NCBI GenBank assembly: GCA_964487845.1
Contig: CAZASK010000008.1
Coordinates: 1-64,000, forward strand
DNA: 64,000 nucleotides
Reading direction: 5' to 3'
DNA from: CAZASK01 sp964487845
Lineage (GTDB): Bacteria; Chlamydiota; Chlamydiia; Chlamydiales; FEN-1388
The translations under genes and the position numbers were made by a program. Below are positions 1 to 9,511 of this stretch, one piece after another. Position 1 is the first letter of the stretch. Each line of letters opens with the position of its first letter. The notes beneath the pieces were generated by a model. That model worked only from the letters and a program-made list of their open reading frames with translations, was not told where the DNA came from and did not search any database.

Positions 1-1266
1 TATCTAAGCTTGACGTGGCTTGACGCGCTAGGAATCTTCTGGCGGGAATTGCTGCTTCTTTCTTCACAGTCTCTTGAACTCCAAGAGGAATTTCAAACAA
101 AGCAGATTTCAACATATACTATTGAAGAAACTCAGCCGTTGAAAATCACGCTGTATGTCACCTCTCTTTTAGAGGATCAACCCCCGGCCAACTATACATT
201 TTCTTGGGATACAAAAGAGGTAAAAGATCTTCGCGAAAATGATGGGCCGATCAATCAAGAAAAGGGGAAATTTCTTCAAGCAGTAATCACACAATCTTTA
301 GAGAAGCAGCCACAACCAGTACCATCTCAAATAGAAAAGAGCGAAGCGCAAGGAGATACGCCAGGACTTCAAAACCCAGGAAATGCATGCTATTTGAATG
401 CCACCATTCAAGCTTTGCGCCATGCACCTCTTCTCAAGCTCGTCCAGAATGAGAAAGATGAGGTATTTACAAGACTCAATGAAATGTGCGCCCAACTCAA
501 CAATAATCAACTCATCGCAGCAGATGCCGTCCAAGATATGCGCCTACTCCTGAGAAAGCAAGACTATCCTATCAGCGAACGAGGCATGGAGGATGCTCAT
601 GAAGTACTTACCTATCTCTTTGATCAGCTCAATCTTCCTGCGATTAAAGGAAACTACATGTATACATACGAAGCTCTGATAAAACTAGACTTCCTCGAAG
701 AAGCAAAATATACACAGTGCAATGAAAAAATTATCGGCTTGCCGATCAACAAAAGCGAAGAAGCTCCGACATTGAATGATCTATTCAATTCAACTATCAT
801 CCACGATGAATATAAGCCCGAAGAGCTATTAAAGAGAGACTATTATCTCCCATACAAAAACGAGCTCGAACAGTGTAGTAAAACTGAAAAAATCTCCTAT
901 TTTCGTACGCTCTACATAGACGGAAAAGAGAAACCAAAATGTATCCCCATCACATTACTACGTTTTGACAGCAACGGAGCAAAGCTCAAAAACGTGATAG
1001 CTCCCTCCGACACACTGAAAGTCAGCATAAAGGATTCCGAAGAAACAGCACTCTACACACTCAGCGCGATTATCCTCCACGCAGGAGACTCCAAAGACCG
1101 TGGTCACTACCTCACATATGTCCCACAAGTCAAAAATAATGAATTTGGCTGGACTGAATATAATGATGAAAAAGTAGTCCATCATACAAGCGAACAAGCG
1201 ATTGGAAATTGCATAGATATCGCCTCGCGGGATGGATATATTTACTTCTATTCATTAGCCAACTAA
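1..1266 (+). CDS. USP-family (C19) ubiquitin carboxyl-terminal hydrolase, 5' partial
   Basis: The reading frame is open to the left window edge; the first in-window start (TTG at 10) is probably not the true start. Two hallmark USP boxes are visible. The Cys box GLQNPGNACYLNATIQ has the nucleophile Cys at about residue 127 counted from position 10. The His box ends in DRGHYLTYV with the catalytic His near residue 366, followed by WTEYND, which supplies the Asn/Asp. The family removes ubiquitin from host proteins and is eukaryotic in origin, so a secreted effector acting in the host cell is the natural inference. The roughly 110 residues before the Cys box are unassigned and could hold a secretion or targeting region. 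Its stop overlaps the convergent pgsA stop by 4 nt. Family confidence is high; secretion is not shown. Confidence 0.85.
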   Translation, partial: YLSLTWLDALGIFWRELLLLSSQSLELQEEFQTKQISTYTIEETQPLKITLYVTSLLEDQPPANYTFSWDTKEVKDLRENDGPINQEKGKFLQAVITQSLEKQPQPVPSQIEKSEAQGDTPGLQNPGNACYLNATIQALRHAPLLKLVQNEKDEVFTRLNEMCAQLNNNQLIAADAVQDMRLLLRKQDYPISERGMEDAHEVLTYLFDQLNLPAIKGNYMYTYEALIKLDFLEEAKYTQCNEKIIGLPINKSEEAPTLNDLFNSTIIHDEYKPEELLKRDYYLPYKNELEQCSKTEKISYFRTLYIDGKEKPKCIPITLLRFDSNGAKLKNVIAPSDTLKVSIKDSEETALYTLSAIILHAGDSKDRGHYLTYVPQVKNNEFGWTEYNDEKVVHHTSEQAIGNCIDIASRDGYIYFYSLAN

Positions 1267-1772
1267 GACGCTCTTGCAGCTATGAAGCGCAGCTCTACAA
1301 AAGAGGCTGCGCCAAAAAATGCCATCGCAAAAAAAAGAAATGAGGGAATAGCCTGGTTCAGTGAAAGCAATAAGAGCGTTAAAAACTGCAGTCCTGTAGA
1401 TATCTTTCCACATAAGAAGGCACGTATTGTGTAGCGCTGCCAGCGTTTTTTCATGAGCAGCCACAGCGCAAAGACAAAAAGCGAAAAATCTCTCATGAAA
1501 AACGCACCAAGCTCGACTACCGTCACTCGACCTTCGCTCCATAGAATTGCCAACACACCAACAACAAAGAGCTTGTCAGTAACTGGATCTAAAAGAGTTC
1601 CCCACCTTGTCGAAAGATTCCATCTTCTCGCTAAAAAGCCATCAAGCATATCTGTTCCTGCAGCGCATACAACCGCCATACATCGCACAAAAGGATCTGA
1701 AGACAAAAATAGAGCTATTAAAGGAAGTCTGAGCAGAGAAAGAATGTTTGGAACCGTAAACAAATCATTCAT
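1263..1772 (-). CDS. pgsA: CDP-diacylglycerol--glycerol-3-phosphate 3-phosphatidyltransferase (PgsA)
   Basis: A 169-residue integral membrane enzyme that makes phosphatidylglycerophosphate from CDP-diacylglycerol and glycerol-3-phosphate. The CDP-alcohol phosphatidyltransferase signature D-x2-DG-x2-AR-x8-G-x3-D-x3-D is complete: it begins DMLDGFLARR and ends GTLLDPVTDK, around residues 40-68. Hydrophobic segments fill the rest. It lies 3 nt downstream of the DedA-family gene on the same strand, so the two are probably co-transcribed as a membrane-lipid pair. A pgsA near sohB/polA is also the arrangement in Chlamydia. Another CDP-alcohol transferase cannot be fully excluded from the motif alone. 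Confidence 0.85.
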   Translation of the reverse strand: MNDLFTVPNILSLLRLPLIALFLSSDPFVRCMAVVCAAGTDMLDGFLARRWNLSTRWGTLLDPVTDKLFVVGVLAILWSEGRVTVVELGAFFMRDFSLFVFALWLLMKKRWQRYTIRAFLCGKISTGLQFLTLLLLSLNQAIPSFLFFAMAFFGAASFVELRFIAARAS

Positions 1773-1775
1773 AAC

Positions 1776-2396
1776 TTAGCTGTGCTTTAACGAGCGTTTC
1801 ATCCACTTTCGATACACAAAAAATCCAGCTGCACAGCCTATGACAGAAAGCAATACGACAACACCACTTGTGTGAAGAAACTGCTGCACGACATCATAGT
1901 TTTGTGCACATGAATACGAAGCGAAAAAGATAGCTAACGAAAAGAAGAAACAGGAGATACCATCAGTGATGAAAAAATGAGAAAAGGTCATCTTGCTTGC
2001 TCCTGCCGCCATAAAAATCCCATTTCTCACCCCAAATGGAATGCACCTTCCCACAAGAAGTGTTAAGACTCCATATTTTTTGTAAAATGACTGAAGACGA
2101 GCCAACCGATCCTCAGAAAGAGAAAAAAAGAGCCACCGTGACCTTAGCAACTTGTCTGCAAAAAAACGACCAATGCCATATGCAATACAATCAGAAGCGT
2201 AGCATCCTAAAAAGACACCGCAAAAAAGATGCCATGTGTGGTCGGGAATCACCGTACTTGCTAAAATCCCGCTTACAATAAGCATAGCATCTTCACTAAT
2301 AGGAACACTGAGCCCTGTTAATACAAGCAAGCCAAAGATAATGTAGTGCGCCTGATCTGCATGAACCGATAACCACTCAAGCAGTGACTCAACCAT
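1776..2396 (-). CDS. DedA-family membrane protein
   Basis: A 206-residue multi-pass membrane protein. It shows two DedA/SNARE-associated (VTT) family signatures: an N-terminal SVPISEDAMLIVSG (around residue 30) and the amphipathic segment VGRCIPFGVRNGIFMAAG (around residue 115). Members act in the inner membrane, and several have been linked to lipid translocation and envelope homeostasis. The start is supported by AGGAG 6-7 nt upstream of the ATG. It heads a two-gene unit with pgsA, which fits a role in phospholipid handling. The precise substrate cannot be inferred. Confidence 0.85.
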   Translation of the reverse strand: MVESLLEWLSVHADQAHYIIFGLLVLTGLSVPISEDAMLIVSGILASTVIPDHTWHLFCGVFLGCYASDCIAYGIGRFFADKLLRSRWLFFSLSEDRLARLQSFYKKYGVLTLLVGRCIPFGVRNGIFMAAGASKMTFSHFFITDGISCFFFSLAIFFASYSCAQNYDVVQQFLHTSGVVVLLSVIGCAAGFFVYRKWMKRSLKHS

Positions 2397-2488
2397 GGAA
2401 ATTCTCCTGATACAACAAGCAGTTGAAGAGATTCATTATCGCAGTTTAACCATTTCATCGTAAATCTAAAATTTTAAATAAAAAACTT

Positions 2489-3577
2489 TTATCCCCTCGC
2501 CTCAATAGTCTCTTGTACAGGGAGAGCCAGTTGCGCTTTGTGCTCATGGATCAGGCTCACTGCCTTTACAATCACTTCATCTCGTAATCTTAAAAACTCT
2601 CGCTCTCCTGTATAGTTGCTTAAGGCTTTAATAGAAATATCGGTTGAATAGAGACTTACGGCACTAATGTTAACTAAAGAGTCTTGACTCGAGTCAATCG
2701 CAGGATGCGCAAGCAAATACTCTTCTATTCCTTCAATAATTGCAGGGGCCTTCGAAAGATCTTCGTGCCTTATTGATAGTTGAATATTGAGCCTTCTATG
2801 TGTCATGCGCGAGCTATTGATAACAAAAACTTTTGAGATCAGGGTATTAGGAATGTAAATTGGCCTTTTATCCTGACTACGAATTCTCGTCTGGTACCAC
2901 CCAATATATTCAACAGTACCTTCGATATTTGAATCGGGAAGTAAAATATCATCACCTACTCCAAAAGGCTGGTTGATATAGAGCATGATTCCCCAGAAAA
3001 AATTTGCGATAATCTCTTGTGACGCAAAGGCAAATGCTAAGCCGCTAATCCCTCCAAAGGCAATGATTGTCTTAATATTTTGATCCGTAATTTCCATTAA
3101 GAGGATACCTGTTACCATCACAATAAAAATCGAAATCAATTTCGAAAATGCATACACACGGCCAATATCGTAATGCCCTTCAAGATGTCTCTTTCTCTCA
3201 ATAACTACTTCTAGTACATTTTTTTTCAAACGTAAAAAAAACCAAGATAGTGCGAAAATAGCCCCTATTCCCAAAACTAGTTTTACCTCTGTATGAAACT
3301 CGAGCGATAAAAAGCGATCGGCAACCAGATCAATGCTTTCAGCAACCACGAGAAACCAAAAATAAAACCCAAAAGGGCGGCTAATCGCCCGCAAAACAGC
3401 CATCGTCATCTGTTTATTTGATTGGTGAAAATGATGGAGTAAAATGTCAGATCCCTTTTTCAGTATATAGGTAATCACAGTAGCAACTGTAAGATATGCG
3501 AGCAGTCGGATAAACCACTCTGCTTCCCCATCAATAAGATTGACCACACTCCATAACAGCAGCGTATCTGCTTGCAT
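2489..3577 (-). CDS. MscS-family mechanosensitive channel
   Basis: About 362 residues. Three or four transmembrane segments come first, then the pore helix and upper beta-domain typical of MscS: GISGLAFAFASQEIIANFFW, followed by QPFGVGDDI and EGTVEYIGWYQTRIR, then IYIPNTLI. Channels of this family open under membrane tension and release solutes on osmotic downshock. I chose the ATG at 3577 because AGGAG lies 9 nt upstream of it; an ATG six codons earlier lacks such a site. The gene is divergent from sppA, and a long perfect inverted repeat sits in the shared intergenic region. Confidence 0.9.
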   Translation of the reverse strand: MQADTLLLWSVVNLIDGEAEWFIRLLAYLTVATVITYILKKGSDILLHHFHQSNKQMTMAVLRAISRPFGFYFWFLVVAESIDLVADRFLSLEFHTEVKLVLGIGAIFALSWFFLRLKKNVLEVVIERKRHLEGHYDIGRVYAFSKLISIFIVMVTGILLMEITDQNIKTIIAFGGISGLAFAFASQEIIANFFWGIMLYINQPFGVGDDILLPDSNIEGTVEYIGWYQTRIRSQDKRPIYIPNTLISKVFVINSSRMTHRRLNIQLSIRHEDLSKAPAIIEGIEEYLLAHPAIDSSQDSLVNISAVSLYSTDISIKALSNYTGEREFLRLRDEVIVKAVSLIHEHKAQLALPVQETIEARG

Positions 3578-3645
3578 ATATATCGCTCCTCTCATATGTT
3601 CAGTGGCATCATATACCGCTTCTTTATTTTTTACGATCTTTGAAT

Positions 3646-3720
3646 AGACTTCTTTCGAAATTCGCTTTGTTTGGAAAAATTGATGATTTTTCCAAACAAA
3701 GCGAATTTCGAAAGAAGTCT
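3646..3720. repeat. Perfect 35-bp inverted repeat with 5-nt loop
   Basis: Positions 3646-3680 are the exact reverse complement of 3686-3720, with TGATG as the loop. The repeat lies between two divergently transcribed genes (mscS and sppA), so it is not in the usual position for a bidirectional terminator. The arms are AT-rich and too long for a typical intrinsic terminator. It may be the palindrome of a lost or non-autonomous mobile element, a cruciform-forming regulatory site, or a structured 5' UTR for either gene. No copy with the same sequence was noticed elsewhere in the window. Confidence 0.95.
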
Positions 3721-3782
3721 AATAATCATATTGTGAAGAGAAGCTTTCTTGGTGTATAAGTAATGATCAGCCGGAGGCGCGC

Positions 3783-4799
3783 ATGAAAAATTTTATACAA
3801 TCTTTTTTTTCTTCATTCTTTAAAACACTCGCCACTGCTCTGGGTGTTGTATGCGCTCTTGCCTTCTTGATTGTTTTTTTTAATAAACCTGCATCTGGAC
3901 ATACACATGGATTTACTCCGGTCGCCAATCACGAATGGGAAACAAAGATTTTTTCAAAGACTGCCCCTACCATCCTTAAAATACGAGTAAGCGGCATCAT
4001 CGGCCAGACAATCACAAGTGAAGATATCAAAAACACTTTATTCGACAGCCTCGACGCAGGCCTTGAAAAAGATCAAATAAAGGGTATTTTACTCTGCATC
4101 GACTCTCCAGGAGGGCTAGCCTCTGATAGCGACACCATCTATAGACTGCTTCAAGAATATAAAAAGCGCTATCATGTCCCTATTTACGCATACACCGACT
4201 CCATATGCGCTTCTGGAGGCATGCTTATCGCATGCGCTGCCGACAAAATTTACTCTTCGGAAAGTGCTCTTATTGGCAGTATTGGAGTGCTGTTACCCAC
4301 TACCTTTAACTTCAGCCAGCTGATGGAAAAAATTGGCGTGCAGTCTCTTACTGTAACTGCTGGCAAATGCAAAGATGCCCTCAACCCATTTAGACCATGG
4401 GAAAAAGATGAAGAAAGCAATATACAGTACGCCGCAGACAGCTACTACAAAAGATTTTTGCATGTAGTGACAGATAACAGAAAAACAGTACATAGAGAAG
4501 CTTTAATCGAGCGTGGAGCTTCTATCTTTCCTGCATTTGATGCGATGCAATATGGCTTAATCGACGGCATCGTAAACTTAGAAGAAGATGCGCTCCTCCT
4601 CCTTGCCGACTCGTTGAACATCACACAGGAGTATCAAGTCATTGAGTTTAACACAACGCATTGGATTAACACGTTCCTCCACGAAGAAAGCATATTTCGC
4701 AATAGAGAAGTGCGCCTGACAGCACCAGGCATGCTTCCACACAAGCTCCAAGGCAAATTTTTGTATCTCTACCACCCAGAAAACCAACCATCACTGTGA
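3783..4799 (+). CDS. sppA: Signal peptide peptidase, S49 family (SppA/SohB)
   Basis: 338 residues. An N-terminal membrane anchor (residues 10-35) precedes a single S49 protease domain. The domain shows CIDSPGGLA, then CASGGMLIACAADKIY with the likely nucleophile Ser, then ALIGSIGVLL, and AGKCKDALNPF with the likely catalytic Lys. Such proteases degrade residual signal peptides and other membrane-embedded peptides. GGAGG is placed well before the ATG. The stop overlaps the polA GTG start by 4 nt (GTGA), implying translational coupling. The order sppA-polA-coaE-rho matches Chlamydia. Confidence 0.9.
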   Translation: MKNFIQSFFSSFFKTLATALGVVCALAFLIVFFNKPASGHTHGFTPVANHEWETKIFSKTAPTILKIRVSGIIGQTITSEDIKNTLFDSLDAGLEKDQIKGILLCIDSPGGLASDSDTIYRLLQEYKKRYHVPIYAYTDSICASGGMLIACAADKIYSSESALIGSIGVLLPTTFNFSQLMEKIGVQSLTVTAGKCKDALNPFRPWEKDEESNIQYAADSYYKRFLHVVTDNRKTVHREALIERGASIFPAFDAMQYGLIDGIVNLEEDALLLLADSLNITQEYQVIEFNTTHWINTFLHEESIFRNREVRLTAPGMLPHKLQGKFLYLYHPENQPSL

Positions 4800-7447
4800 A
4801 AGAACTGTATCTTATTGATGCCTCAGGCTTGTTATACAGAGCCTATTTTGCTATACAAGGGATGTCTTCTCGTCAAGGGGATGCTACAAATGCCTTGTAT
4901 GGCTTCATACGCTCCTACCTTAAGTTACAAGAGGCGTTTCATCCGACGCATATCGCCGCTATTTTTGATGGCCCCACGAGTAAAGCCTCTCGAGTTGCGC
5001 TCTACAGCGAGTATAAGGCTCACAGGAAAGAAACCCCAGCTGATCTCATTCAGCAAATAGAAGAAGCAAAGAGTTTTTGCTCATACATGAACATTCCACA
5101 GATAACGTCTGTAGGAGTAGAAGCAGATGACACCATCGCCTCTATCGCTGTCTGGGCGAAAAAAGAGGGCGTGAAAGTGACGATTTGTTCTGCTGATAAA
5201 GATCTCATGCAGCTTGTTGACGAGAACGTCGCTCTCTTGCATCTACATAAAGACAACTTAGTGGTCGACAGAAAAAAAGTAGAGGAGATATATGGCATCC
5301 CTCCAGAAAAAATTGTCGACTACTTGGCGATCATTGGAGACACCTCTGATAATGTCCCAGGGCTGTCTGGATTTGGGCCAAAATCTGCTGTACAGCTCTT
5401 ACACCACTATGGCTCACTAGAGGCAATCTTAGATCATGCCCACGAAATAGGTGGCAAAAAACAAGTAATCCTTGAGCAAGAACGCGAAATAGCGCTCCTT
5501 AGCAAAAAATTAGTCCAGCTCAATCTCGAAGCTCCCTTCCCTCACGAAGCATCTTTTTTTCTCCTACAAGAACCAAACATAGCCCTACTCCAATCTTTTT
5601 ATGAAAAGAAAAATTTTTCTTCACTTTTGCAGCTCCTCCCTCAGAAAAATAGAGAGACACCAGCTCATGCAGCGTATCACCTTGTTGACTCGCTCGATGC
5701 GATTACGCAACTTGTAGAAAAACTGAAAAATCAAAAAGAGATTTGCATCGACACGGAAACAACCAATATCCACCCCATGCAAGCTTCCCTTGTCGGCATA
5801 GGCCTTGCCGCTACTGATGAAGCCGCCTATTACATCCCCTGCAACAGCACTCTCTCAAAACGAGAGGTGCTTGAAGCGCTACAGCCACTTTTTGAAAGCC
5901 CCTCTCTGTGTTTTTTTGGCCATAATATCAAGTATGACCTTCACATATTGGCAAATGAAGGAATAGACATCCGCAATATCTCCTTCGATACGATATTAGC
6001 CTCTTATGTGCTCCACGCAGAGAGAAGACGTCATTCTTTAGATGAGCTTACATATGACTATTTTGGCGTCACTAAAATCGCAACGAGTGATCTACTCGGA
6101 AAAGGGAAAAATCAAAAACGGATGGATGAAGTGCCCATCCATGCAATCTCAGAATACTGCTGTGAAGATGTAGCCTATACGCTGAAGCTAAAAAAAGTAC
6201 TCCAAGAAGAGCTGTCAAACAGAAATTTGACATCCCTTTTTCATGAAATTGAGCTTCCTCTTATCAAAGTCCTCATGAAAATGGAAAGATACGGTATCTA
6301 TGTCAATGCGCTTTTTTTACAAGAGCTCTCTCATGAGGTGATGCAAGAAATAAGCCGACTTCAAGAAGAGATTTTCCAGCTAGCAGGAGAAGTATTTAAC
6401 CTCAACTCACCAAAGCAGCTGAGTGAGATCCTCTTTCAAAAACTTGCTATCAAGCCTCCAAAAAAGGGCAAGACGATGCCCTCTACAAATGCTGAAGTCT
6501 TAGAGGAGCTTGCGGCCTACTACCCGATTGCACAAAAATTACTTGATTATCGCTCTGTAGAGAAACTTCGTTCTACCTATATCGATTCTTTGCCGGAGAC
6601 TATCTTACCGAAAACGAAGCGTATACACTGTCAATTTAATCAATCAGTTGCAGCTACAGGCAGGCTGTCATGTCAAGATCCAAATCTCCAAAATATCCCT
6701 ATCCGCACAGCGCTTGGGAAAAGAATACGAGAAGCCTTTCGACCACAGCATGAAAACTGGGTTTTTGTGGCGGCCGATTACTCGCAGATAGAGCTGCGTC
6801 TTTTGGCCCACATTTCTCAAGATGAAGGACTCCTCCACGCCTTCTGCGAAAATCAAGACATCCACGCCTACACTGCATCGCTTGTATTTAATATCCCGCA
6901 AGAGGCAGTGACGGAGGAGATGCGCAGGCACGCCAAAGCTGTAAACTTCGGCATTGTCTACGGCCAACAAGCCTACGGACTATCCCAGGAGCTTCATATC
7001 TCTATTAAAGAGGCAGATCAGTTCATTCATCGCTATTTCCAAAGATATCCACGCGTGCAATCCTATATCCAACACGCCATAGAAGAGGCGAAGAGAACAG
7101 GCAAGGCGACTACTTTAACAGGAAGAGAACGTCTTATACCCGAAATACATTCTTCGAATCAAAAGTTGAGAAACGCAGCAGAAAGACTGGCAATCAACAC
7201 CCCTTTACAAGGGACTGCCGCCGACCTCATCAAAAAAGCCATGCTTCACATTGACCAATGGCTGAGTGATGAGAAAATGCAGACAAAAATGGTGCTTCAA
7301 ATTCATGATGAATTATTGTTTGAAGTTCCTGATCATGAAGTGGAAAAGCTGCGTCTCGGAGTAAAAGAACGTATGGAGCAGGTCATGCAGCTTTCTGTCC
7401 CACTTATCGTGGAAATAGGAATTGGAAAAAATTGGAAAGAATGCTAG
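4796..7447 (+). CDS. polA: DNA polymerase I
   Basis: 883 residues, three domains. Residues 1 to about 290 are the 5'-nuclease (LYLIDASGLLYRAYFA at the start, VEADDTIA, CSADKDLMQLV, YLAIIGDTSDNVPG). About 300-490 is a 3'-5' exonuclease that keeps its acidic residues (IDTETTNIH, GHNIKYDLHILA, YCCEDVAYT), so proofreading should be functional. The C-terminal polymerase has motif A (VAADYSQIELRLL), motif B (RRHAKAVNFGIVYGQQAYG) and motif C (QIHDELLFEV). It fills gaps and removes RNA primers. GTG start, coupled to sppA; the 3' end overlaps coaE. Confidence 0.97.
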   Translation: MKELYLIDASGLLYRAYFAIQGMSSRQGDATNALYGFIRSYLKLQEAFHPTHIAAIFDGPTSKASRVALYSEYKAHRKETPADLIQQIEEAKSFCSYMNIPQITSVGVEADDTIASIAVWAKKEGVKVTICSADKDLMQLVDENVALLHLHKDNLVVDRKKVEEIYGIPPEKIVDYLAIIGDTSDNVPGLSGFGPKSAVQLLHHYGSLEAILDHAHEIGGKKQVILEQEREIALLSKKLVQLNLEAPFPHEASFFLLQEPNIALLQSFYEKKNFSSLLQLLPQKNRETPAHAAYHLVDSLDAITQLVEKLKNQKEICIDTETTNIHPMQASLVGIGLAATDEAAYYIPCNSTLSKREVLEALQPLFESPSLCFFGHNIKYDLHILANEGIDIRNISFDTILASYVLHAERRRHSLDELTYDYFGVTKIATSDLLGKGKNQKRMDEVPIHAISEYCCEDVAYTLKLKKVLQEELSNRNLTSLFHEIELPLIKVLMKMERYGIYVNALFLQELSHEVMQEISRLQEEIFQLAGEVFNLNSPKQLSEILFQKLAIKPPKKGKTMPSTNAEVLEELAAYYPIAQKLLDYRSVEKLRSTYIDSLPETILPKTKRIHCQFNQSVAATGRLSCQDPNLQNIPIRTALGKRIREAFRPQHENWVFVAADYSQIELRLLAHISQDEGLLHAFCENQDIHAYTASLVFNIPQEAVTEEMRRHAKAVNFGIVYGQQAYGLSQELHISIKEADQFIHRYFQRYPRVQSYIQHAIEEAKRTGKATTLTGRERLIPEIHSSNQKLRNAAERLAINTPLQGTAADLIKKAMLHIDQWLSDEKMQTKMVLQIHDELLFEVPDHEVEKLRLGVKERMEQVMQLSVPLIVEIGIGKNWKEC

Positions 7448-8043
7448 ACTTAAAAAAAGTAGCAGTAACTGGCGGACTGAGCTCTGGGAAGAGCACCTTC
7501 TGCCGAGAACTTCAAAAACTTGGCGCATACTATATCAGCGCAGATCAGATTACTCATCGACTTCTTTGTGAACACTCAAAAATTATTCATAGTCTTGTTG
7601 AGCTGTTGGGGGATCACATTGTAGTAGATGGAAAAATTGACAGATCGAAAATAGCGGAGTGTATTTTCGGCTCCACACAGCTACTCAAACAGGTTGAAGC
7701 TATTGTACATCCAGCAGTGGATGCCGAAATAAAACACATATATAAACAGATACGGGCATCAGGACAATATCTTCTTTTTGTAGTAGAGGTTCCGCTTCTT
7801 TTCGAAGCTCGTCTTTCGAGGTGGTACAACAAGGTTGTTACTATCCTTACTGACAAGAAGGAGGCGATGTGTCGGTATCGACTACAGACAGGCCATAGCA
7901 TGCAAGAGTATGAAAGAAGAATGCGACATCAGATGGACCCTGAAATAAAAGCAAAGCGATCTCATATTGTGATAAAAAACAATCGATCGATCCAAGAACT
8001 TCAAGAACAGGCGCGTACACTGTATGCGGCACTGACTCATTAA
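7441..8043 (+). CDS. coaE: Dephospho-CoA kinase
   Basis: About 200 residues. The enzyme phosphorylates the ribose of dephospho-CoA in the last step of coenzyme A synthesis. The P-loop VTGGLSSGKSTF lies at the N-terminus, followed by YISADQITHRLL; VEVPLLFEA is in the middle and RYRLQTGHS further on, all typical of CoaE. I chose the ATG at 7441 (MLDLKKVAVTGG), which matches normal family N-termini. It overlaps the polA stop, so translation is coupled. A TTG at 7432 is possible but less likely. Confidence 0.93.
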   Translation: MLDLKKVAVTGGLSSGKSTFCRELQKLGAYYISADQITHRLLCEHSKIIHSLVELLGDHIVVDGKIDRSKIAECIFGSTQLLKQVEAIVHPAVDAEIKHIYKQIRASGQYLLFVVEVPLLFEARLSRWYNKVVTILTDKKEAMCRYRLQTGHSMQEYERRMRHQMDPEIKAKRSHIVIKNNRSIQELQEQARTLYAALTH

Positions 8044-8069
8044 CAACAAGGAGTAACCATACTCATATT

Positions 8070-9452
8070 ATGAATCGACCACCACGTGAATTTTCCCATT
8101 CCACTACTGAGGAAGGGAACCAGGAGGTTGGAGCCGCAACTTCACTTCCTACCCCTCAGGCACCAGAGCTACAGCCCGGTGAGCCCCCAAACATGACAAA
8201 AATATCCGACCTACAGCGGATGAATATTGACCAACTGAATACTTATGCAAAAACAATAGGCCTCAAACACCTAGGCTCAATGACAAAGTCAGAAATGGTG
8301 TTTGAAATTGTAAAGGTGCTCGCCGAACATCCTCAAGAAATTTTGTATGGCGAAGGGGTCCTTGAAGTCCTTCCGGATGGTTTTGGATTCTTACGTTCTC
8401 CAAACTACAACTATATGCCTTCATCCGAAGATATCTACGTCTCTCCTGCACAAATTAGACGATTTGATCTCAAGAAAGGCGATACGATTACAGGAACGAT
8501 CCGGCCGCCTAAAGATAAAGAAAAATACTTTGCGATGCTTAAAGTAGATCTCATCAATGGCAAGCCTCCTGAAAAAGCTCGTGAGCGCATCCACTTCGAA
8601 AACTTAACTCCCATTTATCCAAACAAACGCCTCGTCATGGAGACTTCAAAAGAAAGACTTTCTGAGCGAGTTATCGACCTTTTTGCGCCAATAGGAAAGG
8701 GTCAGCGAGCATTGATTGTTGCGCCTCCAAGAACAGGTAAAACGATCATCCAGCAGAGCATTTCGAATTCTATTTCTCGCAACAACCCAGAAGCCACTTT
8801 AATCGTCTTGATGATTGGCGAGCGCCCTGAAGAAGTCACCGAGATGCAGCGTATGGTTCGAGGAGAGGTTATCTCTTCTACCTTCGATGAACCACCAGAG
8901 CGTCACGTACAGGTAGCGGAGATGGCGCTTGAAAAGGCACGTCGCCTCGTAGAATATGGACATGATGTCGTCATCCTCCTCGACTCGATCACACGCCTTG
9001 CACGCGCTTACAACGCTGTACAACCACATTCTGGAAAGATTTTGAGCGGTGGTATCGACTCGAATGCATTGCACAAACCGAAGCGATTCTTTGGTTCTGC
9101 CCGGAATATAGAACAGGGCGGATCTCTAACGATCATCGCGACGGCATTGATCGATACAGGATCTCGTATGGATGAGGTCATCTTCGAGGAGTTCAAGGGT
9201 ACTGGCAACATGGAGCTTGTCTTGAATCGAGCTCTCTCTGACAGACGTATCTACCCAGCTGTGGATATCATCAAGAGCGGAACAAGAAAAGAAGAGCTTC
9301 TGTATCACCCTGAGGAGATGGAGAAAATCTACAACTTTAGACAAGCTGTTGCTGACTTGTCTCCTATTGATGCAATGAATCTGTTGCTAGGCAGACTCAA
9401 GAAAACAAATAGCAATATCGAATTCTTGCTCACCCTAAAAGACATGAGTTAA
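8070..9452 (+). CDS. rho: Transcription termination factor Rho
   Basis: 460 residues. An acidic, low-complexity N-terminal tail (about 40 residues) precedes the Rho_N helix bundle and the RNA-binding cold-shock-like domain (EVLPDGFGFLRSPNYNY). The RecA-type ATPase follows, with Walker A PPRTGKTIIQ, Walker B VVILLDSITRLARAYN and the Q/R-loop region (GGIDSNALHKPKRFFGSARN). It is a hexameric RNA translocase that ends untranslated transcripts. An AGGAG is present but about 16 nt from the ATG, so initiation signals are weak as written. A strong intrinsic terminator follows directly. Confidence 0.97.
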   Translation: MNRPPREFSHSTTEEGNQEVGAATSLPTPQAPELQPGEPPNMTKISDLQRMNIDQLNTYAKTIGLKHLGSMTKSEMVFEIVKVLAEHPQEILYGEGVLEVLPDGFGFLRSPNYNYMPSSEDIYVSPAQIRRFDLKKGDTITGTIRPPKDKEKYFAMLKVDLINGKPPEKARERIHFENLTPIYPNKRLVMETSKERLSERVIDLFAPIGKGQRALIVAPPRTGKTIIQQSISNSISRNNPEATLIVLMIGERPEEVTEMQRMVRGEVISSTFDEPPERHVQVAEMALEKARRLVEYGHDVVILLDSITRLARAYNAVQPHSGKILSGGIDSNALHKPKRFFGSARNIEQGGSLTIIATALIDTGSRMDEVIFEEFKGTGNMELVLNRALSDRRIYPAVDIIKSGTRKEELLYHPEEMEKIYNFRQAVADLSPIDAMNLLLGRLKKTNSNIEFLLTLKDMS

Positions 9453-9453
9453 T

Positions 9454-9491
9454 AAAATGGCCACGCATTCTAAGGAGTGTGTGGCCATTTT
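9454..9491. terminator. Intrinsic terminator after rho (bidirectional)
   Basis: Hairpin with a core stem AAAATGGCCAC / GTGGCCATTTT, a few further G-U-compatible pairs and a short TAAG loop region. The terminal A and T runs let it work in both directions. It sits 2 nt after the rho stop and upstream of the end of the GNAT remnant on the opposite strand, so it serves both convergent units. Confidence 0.85.
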
Positions 9492-9511
9492 AGATTTCCT
9501 TATAAACCAAC

